Positions 40,301-48,045 of a stretch of DNA of 64,000 nucleotides are shown in pieces; the stretch's first letter is position 1, and the number at the start of each line of letters is the position of its first letter. Origin of the DNA: Gordonia jacobaea (GTDB lineage: Bacteria; Actinomycetota; Actinomycetes; Mycobacteriales; Mycobacteriaceae); assembly GCF_001186365.1 (NCBI RefSeq), contig NZ_LDTZ01000013.1, positions 596,997 to 660,996 on the forward strand, written 5' to 3'. A program made the position numbers and the translations under genes. The notes under the pieces are model-generated. The model made no database searches. It saw nothing but the letters and a program-made list of their open reading frames with translations, and was not told the DNA's origin.

Positions 40301-40860
40301 GCGACGAGGAGGCGATCCTCGAGCAGTACGCCGACATCCTGCTTCTCCGTGAACGACTCGCCGGTGCAACGCCCGAGGACCGTCAATGGACGCGAGATGC
40401 ACTCGACGTGCGTAACCGATTCGACTTCTACTGCGAGGAACGCGACGCCGAGACCGGCGAGACCATCCGCACATACAGCAACGCGGGAGACAACTCCGGT
40501 GGTGAGCAGGAAAAGTTGATGGCGTTCTGTCTCGCCGGGGCGTTGAGCTTCAACCTGGCGAGTCCGCACGGCAAGGGAAACCGTCCCATCTTCGCGCAGT
40601 TGATGCTCGACGAGGCGTTCTCGAAGTCGGATCCCCAGTTCGCGCAGCAGGCTCTTGCGGCATTCCGCAAGTTCGGCTTCCAGTTGATCATCGTTGCGAC
40701 GGTGCAGAACACCAGCACCATCCAGCCCTATATCGACAACGTCGTCATGGTGTCGAAGACCGAGGACGTCAACAGCCGTCCCATCGCCACCGCGATTTCG
40801 ACGTCGATTCAGACGTTCTCGGATCTGCGCCGAACCAGTTCGAGCCGCCTGCCGGTGTGA
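37384..40860 (+). CDS. jetC: Wadjet-type SMC ATPase JetC (MukB/MksB-like)
   Basis: A 1158-residue SMC-like ATPase. Walker [10 protein letters not shown] lies near 83-91 after the strand [20 protein letters not shown]; the two central thirds are coiled coil with a hinge-like segment near 500-640; the C-terminal head has NSGGEQEKL near 1038 and Walker [14 protein letters not shown] near 1073 with the catalytic Glu after the Asp. This is a complete, presumably active ATPase. The first 45 residues are an unusual Gln/Asp/Arg-rich repeat. GTG 37384 forms a GTGA overlap with jetB; GTG 37381 is also possible. A terminator follows; no jetD nuclease gene does. Confidence 0.9.
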   Translation: MSDLDKLDQRETADQQDTAAQQGKVDQRDTADQRSTPDRRGTLHRGEGDEQYYLSRLQLINWGVFDGYHSIGFSPGGALITGSSGSGKSSLLDAISLAFLPDHRRNFNASGDTTAAGSSGGRRTVGKYVRGAWGERRDATGAHREIMYLRGSGPAWAAIAVTYTSTSGTAITGLVLKWLGAGKLTDAHSAYFIHDGDVDIVDACNEWAANGYSAARFRDRGWQGGPGEGKYLSTLYSLIGIRGSDAAQQLLGKAKSLKSVGGLAQFVREFMLDEPTSIAGISDALEQIDPLVEARELLDVSRRKRTILDNVEAMQERYAAESATFTVLDTIEPEVVRSYVTNLRLHNAEPEIADLDDQIARLDSDLAALNSQHDQLRQDHSHLLGRIATSTGDLAPLQEQLSTAQKASNEASIRRATYEHKISALGFDIPEDGEAFWELREHLMEEATRLDGQLEAGKPHFAETLATEVAARSQRDAARDELERVRHAGSALPRAEHEMRRIIASALQLDESELRYVAELVELEPSAERWRLAVEKVLRNAGLRLLVPDKHFAAALKFVNEHDMRGRIQLHHAETRPAPMVEPGTLGATLRAAEPDHPCTNEALTILAKLGNYVCVDSTADFVEHTKAVTDRGLRKDSAKLAIKDDRQQLRPSQYIFVGNVSAKITALQEELELENELYEQARARSAELDRERTAKEQRRDAYRRVCEQFAGWNEIDLDTADDRVDALTEQYELLMEENPDTEALQRKAEDIWEQVRAAISQAALVRDKIATHDKRRTQLLDLVDRLKIEPVSAHAEATLDRFREESAAVLDVLAPDPFRQDLLKAVGRERDRMRADTRRSRDELGRILDAYDKEFPDAIPNDSDDFDERVHDYVALCRRIDERELPAAYERMRRLITEQAPGAILSLHMAAEAEERRIVEQIERVNSGLGSVAFNRGTRLRLCPGRKTLAAVAELTDKARQISSRTAAVGFGDEEAILEQYADILLLRERLAGATPEDRQWTRDALDVRNRFDFYCEERDAETGETIRTYSNAGDNSGGEQEKLMAFCLAGALSFNLASPHGKGNRPIFAQLMLDEAFSKSDPQFAQQALAAFRKFGFQLIIVATVQNTSTIQPYIDNVVMVSKTEDVNSRPIATAISTSIQTFSDLRRTSSSRLPV
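37403..37484 (+). repeat. Direct repeat in the start of jetC
   Basis: The sequence TCGATCAGCGGGA followed by a GCCGACCAGC half appears at 37403-37429 and again at 37457-37483, 54 bases (18 codons) later, with two mismatches. It encodes a DQR-x-TADQ motif repeated in the N-terminal leader before the ATPase fold. Confidence 0.75.
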
Positions 40861-40882
40861 GTGGTCGGGCGACCACCGACGA

Positions 40883-40918
40883 GAGAGCCTCGGCTGGCAG
40901 GCGCCAGCCGAGGCTCTC
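40883..40918. terminator. Perfect 16-bp hairpin between jetC and fadB2
   Basis: GAGAGCCTCGGCTGGC pairs exactly with 40903-40918 around an AGGC loop. It lies 22 bases after the jetC stop and 22 before the stop of the convergent dehydrogenase gene, so it can serve both. It also marks the end of the jet operon. Confidence 0.88.
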
Positions 40919-40940
40919 GTAAGTCAGATCGCGTGTCGCG

Positions 40941-41792
40941 TCAGGACGCGTAGTCGTAGAAGCCCTTGCCCGACTTCTTGCCCAGGTAACCGGCCTCGAC
41001 CATGCGACGCAGCAGCGGCGGCGGCGCGTAATGGGGCTGACGGAACTCGTCGTACAGCGATTCCGCGACGTCGAGCACGACGTCGAGTCCGACGGTGTCG
41101 CTGAGCGTCAGCGGACCCATCGGGTGGCCGCAGCCGTTCACCATGCCGGTGTCGATGTCTTCCTTGGTGGCGTATCCGCTCTCGTACATCCGGATCGCGT
41201 CGACGAGGTAGGGGATGAGCAGGGCGTTGACGACGAACCCGCCGCGGTCGCCTGCCTGAATCGTCTTCTTGCCGAGGTGATCTCGTGCGTACTCGGTGAC
41301 CGTCGCCACTGCTTCCGGCGAGGTCGCCAGGCTGGAGATGATCTCCACGAGCGGCATGACCGGCACCGGATTGAAGAAGTGCACACCGACGACGCGGCTG
41401 GGATCGGCGACGTCCTTGGCGATCCGGATGATCGGGATCGACGACGTGTTGGTCGCGAGAATCGCTGTGGGGGCGGTGATCTTGTCGAGCTCGGCGAAGA
41501 AGCCCACTTTGAGTGCTTCGATCTCGGGCAGCGCCTCGATCACGAGCTCACGGTCGGCGAAGTCGGAGACCGACGTGGTCAGCGAAAGACGCGCGAGCGC
41601 CTGTTCGGCGTCGTCGGCGCTGATCTTCGACTTCGAGACCGCACGGTTGATCGACTTCTCGATGCGTGCGCGGGCCGCGTCGGCGGCAGCCTGGTCGCGC
41701 TCGAGCACGAGTACGTCGTCACCCGCGCGGATCGCGATCTCGGCGATACCGGCACCCATCGTGCCGCCGCCGACTACTCCGAGCTGTGTCAT
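40941..41792 (-). CDS. fadB2: 3-hydroxybutyryl-CoA dehydrogenase
   Basis: NAD(P)-dependent oxidoreductase interconverting 3-hydroxyacyl-CoA and acetoacetyl-CoA, 283 residues, the usual length. The Rossmann motif GVVGGGTMGAGIAEIA is at 5-20; the catalytic His is in VVGVHFFNPVPVMPLVEII near 138 with the paired Glu, and NTSSIPI lies near 115. The C-terminal domain ends AGYLGKKSGKGFYDYAS, typical for the family. AGGAG precedes the ATG closely. It takes part in fatty-acid beta-oxidation or polyhydroxybutyrate metabolism. It is transcribed alone, toward the jet operon terminator. Confidence 0.95.
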   Translation of the reverse strand: MTQLGVVGGGTMGAGIAEIAIRAGDDVLVLERDQAAADAARARIEKSINRAVSKSKISADDAEQALARLSLTTSVSDFADRELVIEALPEIEALKVGFFAELDKITAPTAILATNTSSIPIIRIAKDVADPSRVVGVHFFNPVPVMPLVEIISSLATSPEAVATVTEYARDHLGKKTIQAGDRGGFVVNALLIPYLVDAIRMYESGYATKEDIDTGMVNGCGHPMGPLTLSDTVGLDVVLDVAESLYDEFRQPHYAPPPLLRRMVEAGYLGKKSGKGFYDYAS

Positions 41793-41911
41793 GGAGCTCC
41801 TCCAGATTGTGAAACGTGGTCGCAGGTCAGCCTACTGCGCCACTCCCTGCCACCCGGATTCAGCGTCCGCCACTCATCGAACCCGGCGCACCTCACCACG
41901 ACGCGAGGACG

Positions 41912-44278
41912 TCAGATCATGTTCTTCCTGGTGAGCCAGTGCATCACCGGCCATCCGATGAACACCGGAAGCCAGCAGGTCAGTACGCGGTAGAGGAGCA
42001 CACCGGGGACAGCGACCGCCGAAGGGACGCCGAACGCAGCCAAGCCACCGATCAGTGCCGCCTCAACGGCACCGACACCACCCGGGGTCGGTGCTGCCGA
42101 CGCCAAGGTCCCACCGACCATCGTGACCACGGTCACCGTGATGAACGAGACGTGTCCGCCGAACGCGTGCACGCTCGCCCAGAGCGCGAGCGCACCGCCG
42201 AGAGTCGTTGCACCGCAACCCAGTGTGATGATCGCGAGCCGTTTGGGTTCACGCGCCACCGCCCGCAGATCTGCGAATACCTCGATCAATCGCGGCCGCA
42301 GCGAGGTGCCGAGCCAATGGCGAAGCGTCGGGATGAACAGGAACAGACCAATCGCACCGAGCACGATTCCCGCGACGAGGTAGAGCACCGTCGCCGATGG
42401 AACGAAATGCGACAGGTTGGCCGACGTCCCCGCGATCGCAGTGAAGAACAACAGCAGCACCACGTGCACGATCACCTGCACGCTCTGTTGCAGCGCGACA
42501 GCCGTTGTCGCCCGAACACCCCCGAGGCCCGCCTTCTGCAGAAACCGCGTACTGAGCGCGAGCCCGCCGACGCCGGCCGGAGTTGTCGTCGCGGCGAATG
42601 TGTTGGCGAACTGCATGACTGTGAGCTTCCACATACTGGTGAGACCGTCGGCGCACGCCCATAGTGCAGCCGCCGCACCGACGTAGGTGAGCAGCGACGC
42701 CGCCAGACCGGCCGATGCCCAGGCCCAGTCGAGGGTGCGCAGCTCACTGAAGAAGGTCGGCACCGTACTGATGAACGGGTAGGCCACGTAGACCAGCGCC
42801 ACCAGCAGGACCAACTGGATGATCTGGGAGCGACTGAACCTCGTGATCGTCTCGGCACGGATCTCGTCCGCGCCTGTCTGCGACCGGATCTCGTCGCGCG
42901 CCGACGACAGCACCTTCTTCGCGTCGCTCAACTGATCACGTATCCGCCTCGGCAATGCCGACGAGCTCAACCGACGCGATGCGATCAGGACCGCGTCGGC
43001 GCCAAATGCATTGATCGCCGCGGTAACGGCCGGCTCGGGACCGTAGAGATCGGTTGTAGTGGCGAGCAATTGAGCAATGTCGGACTGAAGCTGGACGTCG
43101 GTGGCACCGAACTCCGAGAAGTGAAAACCACCGAACACGATGCGGCCGTCAATCACGGTGATCTGCGTAGCTCGAAGGTCTCCGTGCGAGATCCGCTCCG
43201 AATGCAGTGTGTGCAACGCGGACCAGATATCGGCCACCGCGACGTCGTCGCTGCACCTGTCGAGCGGGGTCCCGCGGGGCGGTGTGCCCGCGTACATCGT
43301 CCAATCCAGATCGAGGGGCGCAACGGCTACCGTGCAGCTATTCGCCAGATCGAGGTCGTTGACGACGACCGTCATGAGACCGCGGTGCTCGACCATCCGA
43401 TGCACGGAAAGCTGCAGGGGCGCGGTCTCCTCCGAGCGCAACCGGATCTTGCGCCAGAACTCTCGCAGCAGACCTGCACTGCGCTGATTGGGTCCATACA
43501 GGTCGACGATGATGTCCTTGTCCGCGTGGGCGACGAGTTCGAGCGGACCGCGACTGGCCGGGCGGACCACACGGAGCGCGGTCACGCGCACACCCCGTTG
43601 CTCGAGCATCCGTACCGCATCTTCGAGCGGCACGACCAGCGCGGGCGTGCCCGCAACCCACACGACGAGTGAGCCGACGAACCATCCGGTCGCGAGTCCC
43701 AAGACCGCGCGCGCTGGTACGACGGCGCTGACCACGAGGTGGATGGGGACGAAGGCAAGGAGCAGGATCCACCACCAGCGTCGCCAGCGCGCGGGTAGCC
43801 ACGGTCCCGACACAGTCAGCACCGCGGCGAGCATCGCGATCCACCGCGGATCGTCGAGGAACTGCGACAGGAGCGAATCGAGTCGCTCGTTGCGATCGAA
43901 ATGCCACGTCGGCGCGGCGATGCCGTTCTCGCTGACCGACAATGCGAGGAAACTGATCGCGGCCGCCGTCGCGTACGCCCAGAGCAGGCGCCATTGTCGG
44001 GCGGCAAGCAAGCCGACGAGGACCATGAACGGCAGTGCCAGAATCGCGAGGCCGTAAGCCAGATAGACCAGCCCGGCCTGGGTGGGGGTCAACACTCCGA
44101 CGATGTCGGAGATCGACTTCTCCAATGCCACCCAGTCACCGCGGGTGATCAGCGAACTGACGATGACGACGATCAGCACGATGGCCGCGGTGATGAGACG
44201 AAGGATGTCCGACGTGCGCCGCGTCAGCGGTTGCAGCAGATCACCGGATACGGTGATCTCGCGTCCGTCGACATCCAT
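41912..44278 (-). CDS. Flippase-like membrane protein with embedded kinase-like domain
   Basis: A 788-residue protein. Residues 20-245 hold about six helices; 245-480 form a soluble segment that looks like a protein-kinase/RIO-like domain, with SERISHGDLRATQITVIDG (the HGDLxxxN loop with Gln for Asn) and IVFGGFHFSEF in place of the DFG motif, so it may be inactive; 500-785 form an LPG_synthase_TM/MprF-like flippase domain of about eight helices with TTTPAGVGGLALSTRFLQKA and APTPGGVGAVEAAL. The latter motif pair is the family hallmark. Lipid or glycolipid translocation is likely; the substrate is unknown. ATG 44278 is chosen because upstream in-frame codons precede no conserved sequence. Confidence 0.8.
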   Translation of the reverse strand: MDVDGREITVSGDLLQPLTRRTSDILRLITAAIVLIVVIVSSLITRGDWVALEKSISDIVGVLTPTQAGLVYLAYGLAILALPFMVLVGLLAARQWRLLWAYATAAAISFLALSVSENGIAAPTWHFDRNERLDSLLSQFLDDPRWIAMLAAVLTVSGPWLPARWRRWWWILLLAFVPIHLVVSAVVPARAVLGLATGWFVGSLVVWVAGTPALVVPLEDAVRMLEQRGVRVTALRVVRPASRGPLELVAHADKDIIVDLYGPNQRSAGLLREFWRKIRLRSEETAPLQLSVHRMVEHRGLMTVVVNDLDLANSCTVAVAPLDLDWTMYAGTPPRGTPLDRCSDDVAVADIWSALHTLHSERISHGDLRATQITVIDGRIVFGGFHFSEFGATDVQLQSDIAQLLATTTDLYGPEPAVTAAINAFGADAVLIASRRLSSSALPRRIRDQLSDAKKVLSSARDEIRSQTGADEIRAETITRFSRSQIIQLVLLVALVYVAYPFISTVPTFFSELRTLDWAWASAGLAASLLTYVGAAAALWACADGLTSMWKLTVMQFANTFAATTTPAGVGGLALSTRFLQKAGLGGVRATTAVALQQSVQVIVHVVLLLFFTAIAGTSANLSHFVPSATVLYLVAGIVLGAIGLFLFIPTLRHWLGTSLRPRLIEVFADLRAVAREPKRLAIITLGCGATTLGGALALWASVHAFGGHVSFITVTVVTMVGGTLASAAPTPGGVGAVEAALIGGLAAFGVPSAVAVPGVLLYRVLTCWLPVFIGWPVMHWLTRKNMI

Positions 44279-44383
44279 CGGCTGTTCGTGTCTTCCCACG
44301 TTCTGGCACGCCAGCGGTCTGCCGGGCGCGTAGTAAGACCCCAACATATCCGGACATGTGCTTACAACCCGGGAGGCGACGGG

Positions 44384-45364
44384 TTACCGAGCCGCACGCG
44401 CTCTTTCGACAACCAGCGCACCGAGGCTCACGAGATCGGCGTCGGCGTGGGATTGCCTCACGTAGATCTGGAGGTCGGCGACGGCCTGCGCGTGCTCGGC
44501 GTCGTGGACCAGCGGACCGGGTCCCAGCGCGCGCCCAACCCGATCGATCACGGAGCTCGCCCGCTGTTCGGCCGACCAGCGAACCCTGAAAGCGCGCCTT
44601 CTGGCCGAGTCGATGTCCGACGGGCAGGCATCGACCTCCCGTGCAGCGGCGTCGAGCAGTGCGACAACCGTCGCGATCTCGGCCTCCACGGCGCCGAGGT
44701 GCATCAGCAGGATGTCGGACAGTCCACTGTGCGCCGACACCGCCTTGGCGTACAGCGCGTCGGCAACCTTCTGCGTCCCGCCGACCCAGCACGCCGCGAC
44801 ACCGATTCCTCCGTGCCAGAATCCGGCGCGATCGAGGTAGGCGCCTGGCTCGCCGACCGGTCGTCCGACGACGCCGTCGAGGACAACGGTTCCGGTCTCC
44901 GTGCGGTCCATGCCCGCGTTGGTCCAGTCGGCCGACTCTCTGCGGACACCCGCCGCGTCGAGTTCGACGGCGAACAGTCGACGCTCGCCGGACGCACATC
45001 CGCCGTCGACGACGTCGGCGGTGATCAGTGCGTGATCACACGACAAAACCCCCGAACACCACGGCTTCGCTCCCGTGAGAATCCACCCACCTCCGCGACG
45101 AAGCTCAGCGGTCACGCGCGGTGCGGGAGGCTCCGCGGCCCACACACCCCAGAACTCACCCGGCTCGGTGCCACGGCCGGTCAGCTCCCAGAGGATGGCA
45201 TCGGCGTCGAGGTGTGCTTCCACCAGCCGTCCGACGGCGATGTCGATATGACAGAGCTCCCGTAGCGCTTCCCATCGCCTCCCGGTGTCGCCCGCGCCGG
45301 GAAGCGGGACGCACAGGCCATCGTCGAGGAGATGGCGTGCTCGCGCTGAGGCGTCGTCGATCAT
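44384..45364 (-). CDS. Acyl-CoA dehydrogenase-family protein, shortened
   Basis: A 326-residue flavoprotein of the acyl-CoA dehydrogenase fold; family members are usually 380 or longer and the N-terminal helical domain is reduced here. The middle beta-domain shows GGGWILTGAKPWCSGVLSCDHALI and the C-terminal helices VACWVGGTQKVADALYAKAV and SDILLMHLGAVEAEIATVVA. The catalytic base at the usual position is not obvious, so it may not act on an acyl-CoA. It overlaps the glycosyltransferase gene by four bases, a pairing known from conserved clusters that also hold a PIG-L deacetylase and a methyltransferase; those partners are missing here. Confidence 0.8.
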   Translation of the reverse strand: MIDDASARARHLLDDGLCVPLPGAGDTGRRWEALRELCHIDIAVGRLVEAHLDADAILWELTGRGTEPGEFWGVWAAEPPAPRVTAELRRGGGWILTGAKPWCSGVLSCDHALITADVVDGGCASGERRLFAVELDAAGVRRESADWTNAGMDRTETGTVVLDGVVGRPVGEPGAYLDRAGFWHGGIGVAACWVGGTQKVADALYAKAVSAHSGLSDILLMHLGAVEAEIATVVALLDAAAREVDACPSDIDSARRRAFRVRWSAEQRASSVIDRVGRALGPGPLVHDAEHAQAVADLQIYVRQSHADADLVSLGALVVERARAAR

Positions 45365-46137
45365 GCGAAGCCGCCCGTCGGAGAAGCGGCGGGCCGAGAC
45401 GGGTCGGGCAGAGACGGGTCGGGGAAAGGTGCGGCGGGGCGCGATGCGGAATCGAGCGAGCGAAGGTGAGCGGCGAATCCGTGCTCTGCTCGACCACGAG
45501 CGCGGGTCGACGTGATCACCGGCGCGTGATGCGACGCCACGACCCGCGCACCGAAAGCGCGGACACGATGAACCAATTCGACGTCCTCTCCGTGCGGTAG
45601 CGGCGAGAACCCGCCCACCGCGTGATAAGTCGCGGCACGCATTCCGAGGTTCGCGCCGTGGATGTGACTGTGGCCCTCTTCGTTTCGATACGACTCGGTG
45701 TATCGACGCTCGACGTCTCGCGTCCATCCCGTCCATCCGTCGGGCGTCACGGTGCCGAGGAAGCAGTCGGCGCCCTGGTCGGCGAAGTGGAGTTGCTGTT
45801 GGAACCAGTGTGGCGGGACTCGGCTGTCGGCGTCGGTGCTGGCAAACCACGTCGCAGAGTCGTCGACGGCGCCGTGTCGCGCGAAGCCTTCTCGTCGTGC
45901 TGCGCCCACGGAGCCGAACGAACACGAGATCACTTGCACGCCAAGGGGTATGCGACGCGCGGTCGCGTCCGTGCAGTTGTCGAGGACTACCGTCACTGCC
46001 ACTTCATGCGGCGTGTGGCGTGCCGCGACGAGGACACTCGTCACACAGTCGGCGACGAGATCTTCCTCATTGTGTGCCGGCACGACTACTGCAATCCGGT
46101 TGACGACGATCGAGACAGGGAGAGTAGAAGCACGCAC
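45361..46137 (-). CDS. Family 2 glycosyltransferase
   Basis: A 258-residue GT-A fold glycosyltransferase. The nucleotide-sugar site is seen in IAVVVPAHNEEDLVADCVTS, and the metal-binding triad region is FASTDADSRVPPHWFQQQL near 100. GANLGMRAATYHAVGGFSP and PHGEDVELVHRVRAFGA supply the acceptor-site ED motif. The C-terminal 30 residues are a Pro/Asp/Ser repeat (PDPSLPDPSRPA) encoded by a 15-bp DNA repeat. Start is ATG 46137; the next upstream gene is 101 bp away. It precedes and overlaps an acyl-CoA dehydrogenase gene, so the pair likely makes one product. Sugar and acceptor are unknown. Confidence 0.85.
   Translation of the reverse strand: MRASTLPVSIVVNRIAVVVPAHNEEDLVADCVTSVLVAARHTPHEVAVTVVLDNCTDATARRIPLGVQVISCSFGSVGAARREGFARHGAVDDSATWFASTDADSRVPPHWFQQQLHFADQGADCFLGTVTPDGWTGWTRDVERRYTESYRNEEGHSHIHGANLGMRAATYHAVGGFSPLPHGEDVELVHRVRAFGARVVASHHAPVITSTRARGRAEHGFAAHLRSLDSASRPAAPFPDPSLPDPSRPAASPTGGFA
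45396..45423 (-). repeat. 15-bp direct repeat in the end of the glycosyltransferase gene
   Basis: On the plus strand GAGACGGGTCGGG occurs at 45396-45408 and 45411-45423, a 15-bp period. It codes for the PDPSLPDPSRP tail. Confidence 0.85.
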
Positions 46138-46238
46138 ATGGCCCCCAGGATGGTTCGGACTATCGTGATGCCCATTGGCTGAAGGCGTGGTTACCCAACT
46201 CTAGCCCGTATGTGCTCGAACGGTCATCTTCGGCGAGG

Positions 46239-46847
46239 TCACGCGGCACTTTCGAGCGCCAGCAGAGCCGATTTGACCTCCAGCCCACCGAGGTAGCCGC
46301 CGAGCGTCCCGTCGGTACGCAACACCCGGTGACAGGGAACGACAACGGGCAACGGATTGGTGGCGCAGGCCGTTCCGACGGCGCGGATCGCGGCAGGATT
46401 GCCCACCCGCTGAGCGAGTTGCTTGTACGTCGTGGTCTGTCCGTACCCGATCCGCGGCAGGTAGCGCTGCACTTGCTCCCGGAAACCCGACGACAAGCGA
46501 TGATCGAGAACCAGTCCGAACTCCTGTCGGCGCCCGTCGAAGTACTCGTCGAGCTGGGCGGCGGCGTCGTCGAGCATTGCCGGCACTCGCAGAATTCGTG
46601 GTCCGACCTTGTCTGCCATATCTTCGAGCACGGCGTCGAACCCCTCGTTCTCGAACGCGACGCGCACGAGTCCTGTGTCTGTCGCCGCCAACAGCAGTGT
46701 CCCGATGGGGGTATCGACGGTCCGGTAGCCGACGTCGAGGAGTCCTTGTTGCACTGCACCGATTTCCAGTCGTGCGTGTAGGGCGGTGAGATCTCCGACG
46801 GAGACCGGAAAGTCGTCCATGTCGAGATCAGTTGTGTTGTCGTTCAT
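46239..46847 (-). CDS. Methylated-DNA-protein cysteine methyltransferase (first of two)
   Basis: Repairs O6-alkylguanine by irreversible transfer to its active cysteine. The 202-residue protein has an N-terminal ribonuclease-like domain (about 45-115) and the C-terminal DNA-binding domain with IGYGQTTTYKQLAQRVGNPA (helix-turn-helix and Arg-finger region) and VVVPCHRVL, Cys 172. GGYLGGLEVKSALLALE closes the domain. The first 40 residues are an acidic/helical extension not needed for the core. Its start overlaps the sigma-factor stop by four bases, so it is translated from the same message as the sigma factor and probably the second methyltransferase gene upstream. Confidence 0.93.
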   Translation of the reverse strand: MNDNTTDLDMDDFPVSVGDLTALHARLEIGAVQQGLLDVGYRTVDTPIGTLLLAATDTGLVRVAFENEGFDAVLEDMADKVGPRILRVPAMLDDAAAQLDEYFDGRRQEFGLVLDHRLSSGFREQVQRYLPRIGYGQTTTYKQLAQRVGNPAAIRAVGTACATNPLPVVVPCHRVLRTDGTLGGYLGGLEVKSALLALESAA

Positions 46848-47350
46848 AGTAATTCGTGTCCTCGTTGGTCGTCGGCATCGATGTACACGCGGCGCAGCGT
46901 TTTCATACCGTCGGCAGCAGCTCGCCGGACGGCATCGGGTGTGCTGCCGAGCAGTTCAGCGGTCTCGGCGTGGGGCAACCCGCCGATGTAGTGGTAGGCA
47001 ATGGCGAATCGTTGACGGTCGGGGAGTCGGGCAACCGCATCCCACACCCCCGCACGATCGGAGGGCACAGCATGCGGGTCCGGCGTCTCCGGGATGGCAT
47101 CGGTGGGGAACGCACGACGCTGTCGACCTCGGATGATGTCGATGGCCTTGCGTTGGGCGACTCGCACCAACCACGCCTCGACATTGGTGTCGTCGGCGAG
47201 GTCCGGCCATGCGCGCAGTGCCGCCAGAAACGTCTCTGACCAGGCGTCGTCGGCGTCGGGTCCGACACCGAGGCTGGCCCGGCAGACCCGTAACACCGTT
47301 GCGCCATGCGTCGACACAGCACGTTCGAAAGGTTCTTTCATGTCCATCAC
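46844..47350 (-). CDS. RNA polymerase sigma factor, ECF-like, between two alkyltransferase genes
   Basis: A 168-residue sigma-70 family factor with regions 2 and 4 only. Region 2 covers about 10-80 (DDAWSETFLAALRAWP and EAWLVRVAQRKAIDIIRGRQ); region 4 is LPDRQRFAIAYHYIGGLPHA followed by ETAELLGSTPDAVRRAAADG, a helix-turn-helix. The hydrophobic YxYxxG part is usual for ECF types. No anti-sigma gene is adjacent. An alternative start is the next codon (47347). It lies 49 bp after one O6-alkylguanine alkyltransferase gene and overlaps another, so it likely controls or is controlled with alkylation repair. Confidence 0.88.
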   Translation of the reverse strand: MMDMKEPFERAVSTHGATVLRVCRASLGVGPDADDAWSETFLAALRAWPDLADDTNVEAWLVRVAQRKAIDIIRGRQRRAFPTDAIPETPDPHAVPSDRAGVWDAVARLPDRQRFAIAYHYIGGLPHAETAELLGSTPDAVRRAAADGMKTLRRVYIDADDQRGHELL

Positions 47351-47399
47351 ACGGTAAACGTCGCGGAACGTCAGAACGTGAGATCGGGTCCCGCGACGG

Positions 47400-47927
47400 T
47401 CAGAACAACCTCGATGCTCGGATCTCTGTCGGCTCCTCGAGCTCGAGAAGATGCCGCTTACGCTCCAGCCCGCCTGCGTAACCGGTCAACGAACCGTCGG
47501 CTCCGATCACCCGATGGCAAGGGATCACTATGCCAACAGGATTGCGTCCGACGGCCTGTCCGACCCGCTGAGCCTGCCGCGGCATTCCGATCTCTGCGGC
47601 CACCCGCCCGTAGGTCGTGGTGGTGCCATATGGGATGGCGCGCAACGCATCCCATACCGCTCGATGGAACGTATCGCCGTGAGTACTCACCGGAAGATCG
47701 AAGTCAGTTCGGTCACCCTCGAGGTACTCGAGAAGTTGCGATGCCGCGGCGTCGAGCAACGCATCGTCGTCGACGTGGCGGCCGAACTCCGCGTCGTCGG
47801 GGCGACGTCGCTGATCGGAGAAGTAGACCCCGGTGATCGCATCATCCGTCGCGACGATGGTCACCGCACCCAGGGAGGTCGTGACCAGGTCGTATCTCGC
47901 CGTACTCGTCGTGTGTGCATTCGTCAT
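47400..47927 (-). CDS. ogt: Methylated-DNA-protein cysteine methyltransferase (second of two)
   Basis: A 175-residue O6-alkylguanine-DNA alkyltransferase of standard length. The active-site motif is VGIVIPCHRVIGADGSLTGY with Cys 137; IPYGTTTTYGRVAAEIGMPR holds the helix-turn-helix and Arg, and LERKRHLLELE the end helix. It is a paralogue of the enzyme encoded 550 bp downstream, but without that protein's N-terminal extension. ATG 47927 is chosen because the conserved domain begins at once; the frame is open far upstream without family sequence. It is the first gene of a probable alkyltransferase-sigma-alkyltransferase operon. Confidence 0.92.
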   Translation of the reverse strand: MTNAHTTSTARYDLVTTSLGAVTIVATDDAITGVYFSDQRRRPDDAEFGRHVDDDALLDAAASQLLEYLEGDRTDFDLPVSTHGDTFHRAVWDALRAIPYGTTTTYGRVAAEIGMPRQAQRVGQAVGRNPVGIVIPCHRVIGADGSLTGYAGGLERKRHLLELEEPTEIRASRLF

Positions 47928-48045
47928 TTCCGTAATCCTTGTGTCACCGCACCGTGCTGTTCTTGCCCTGCAGTCGCACAAGTGGGGGCAAACGTGAGGC
48001 TCGCGTGTGGCGTCCGCGACCGGTGGACGTGCCACCGGTGAGTCG

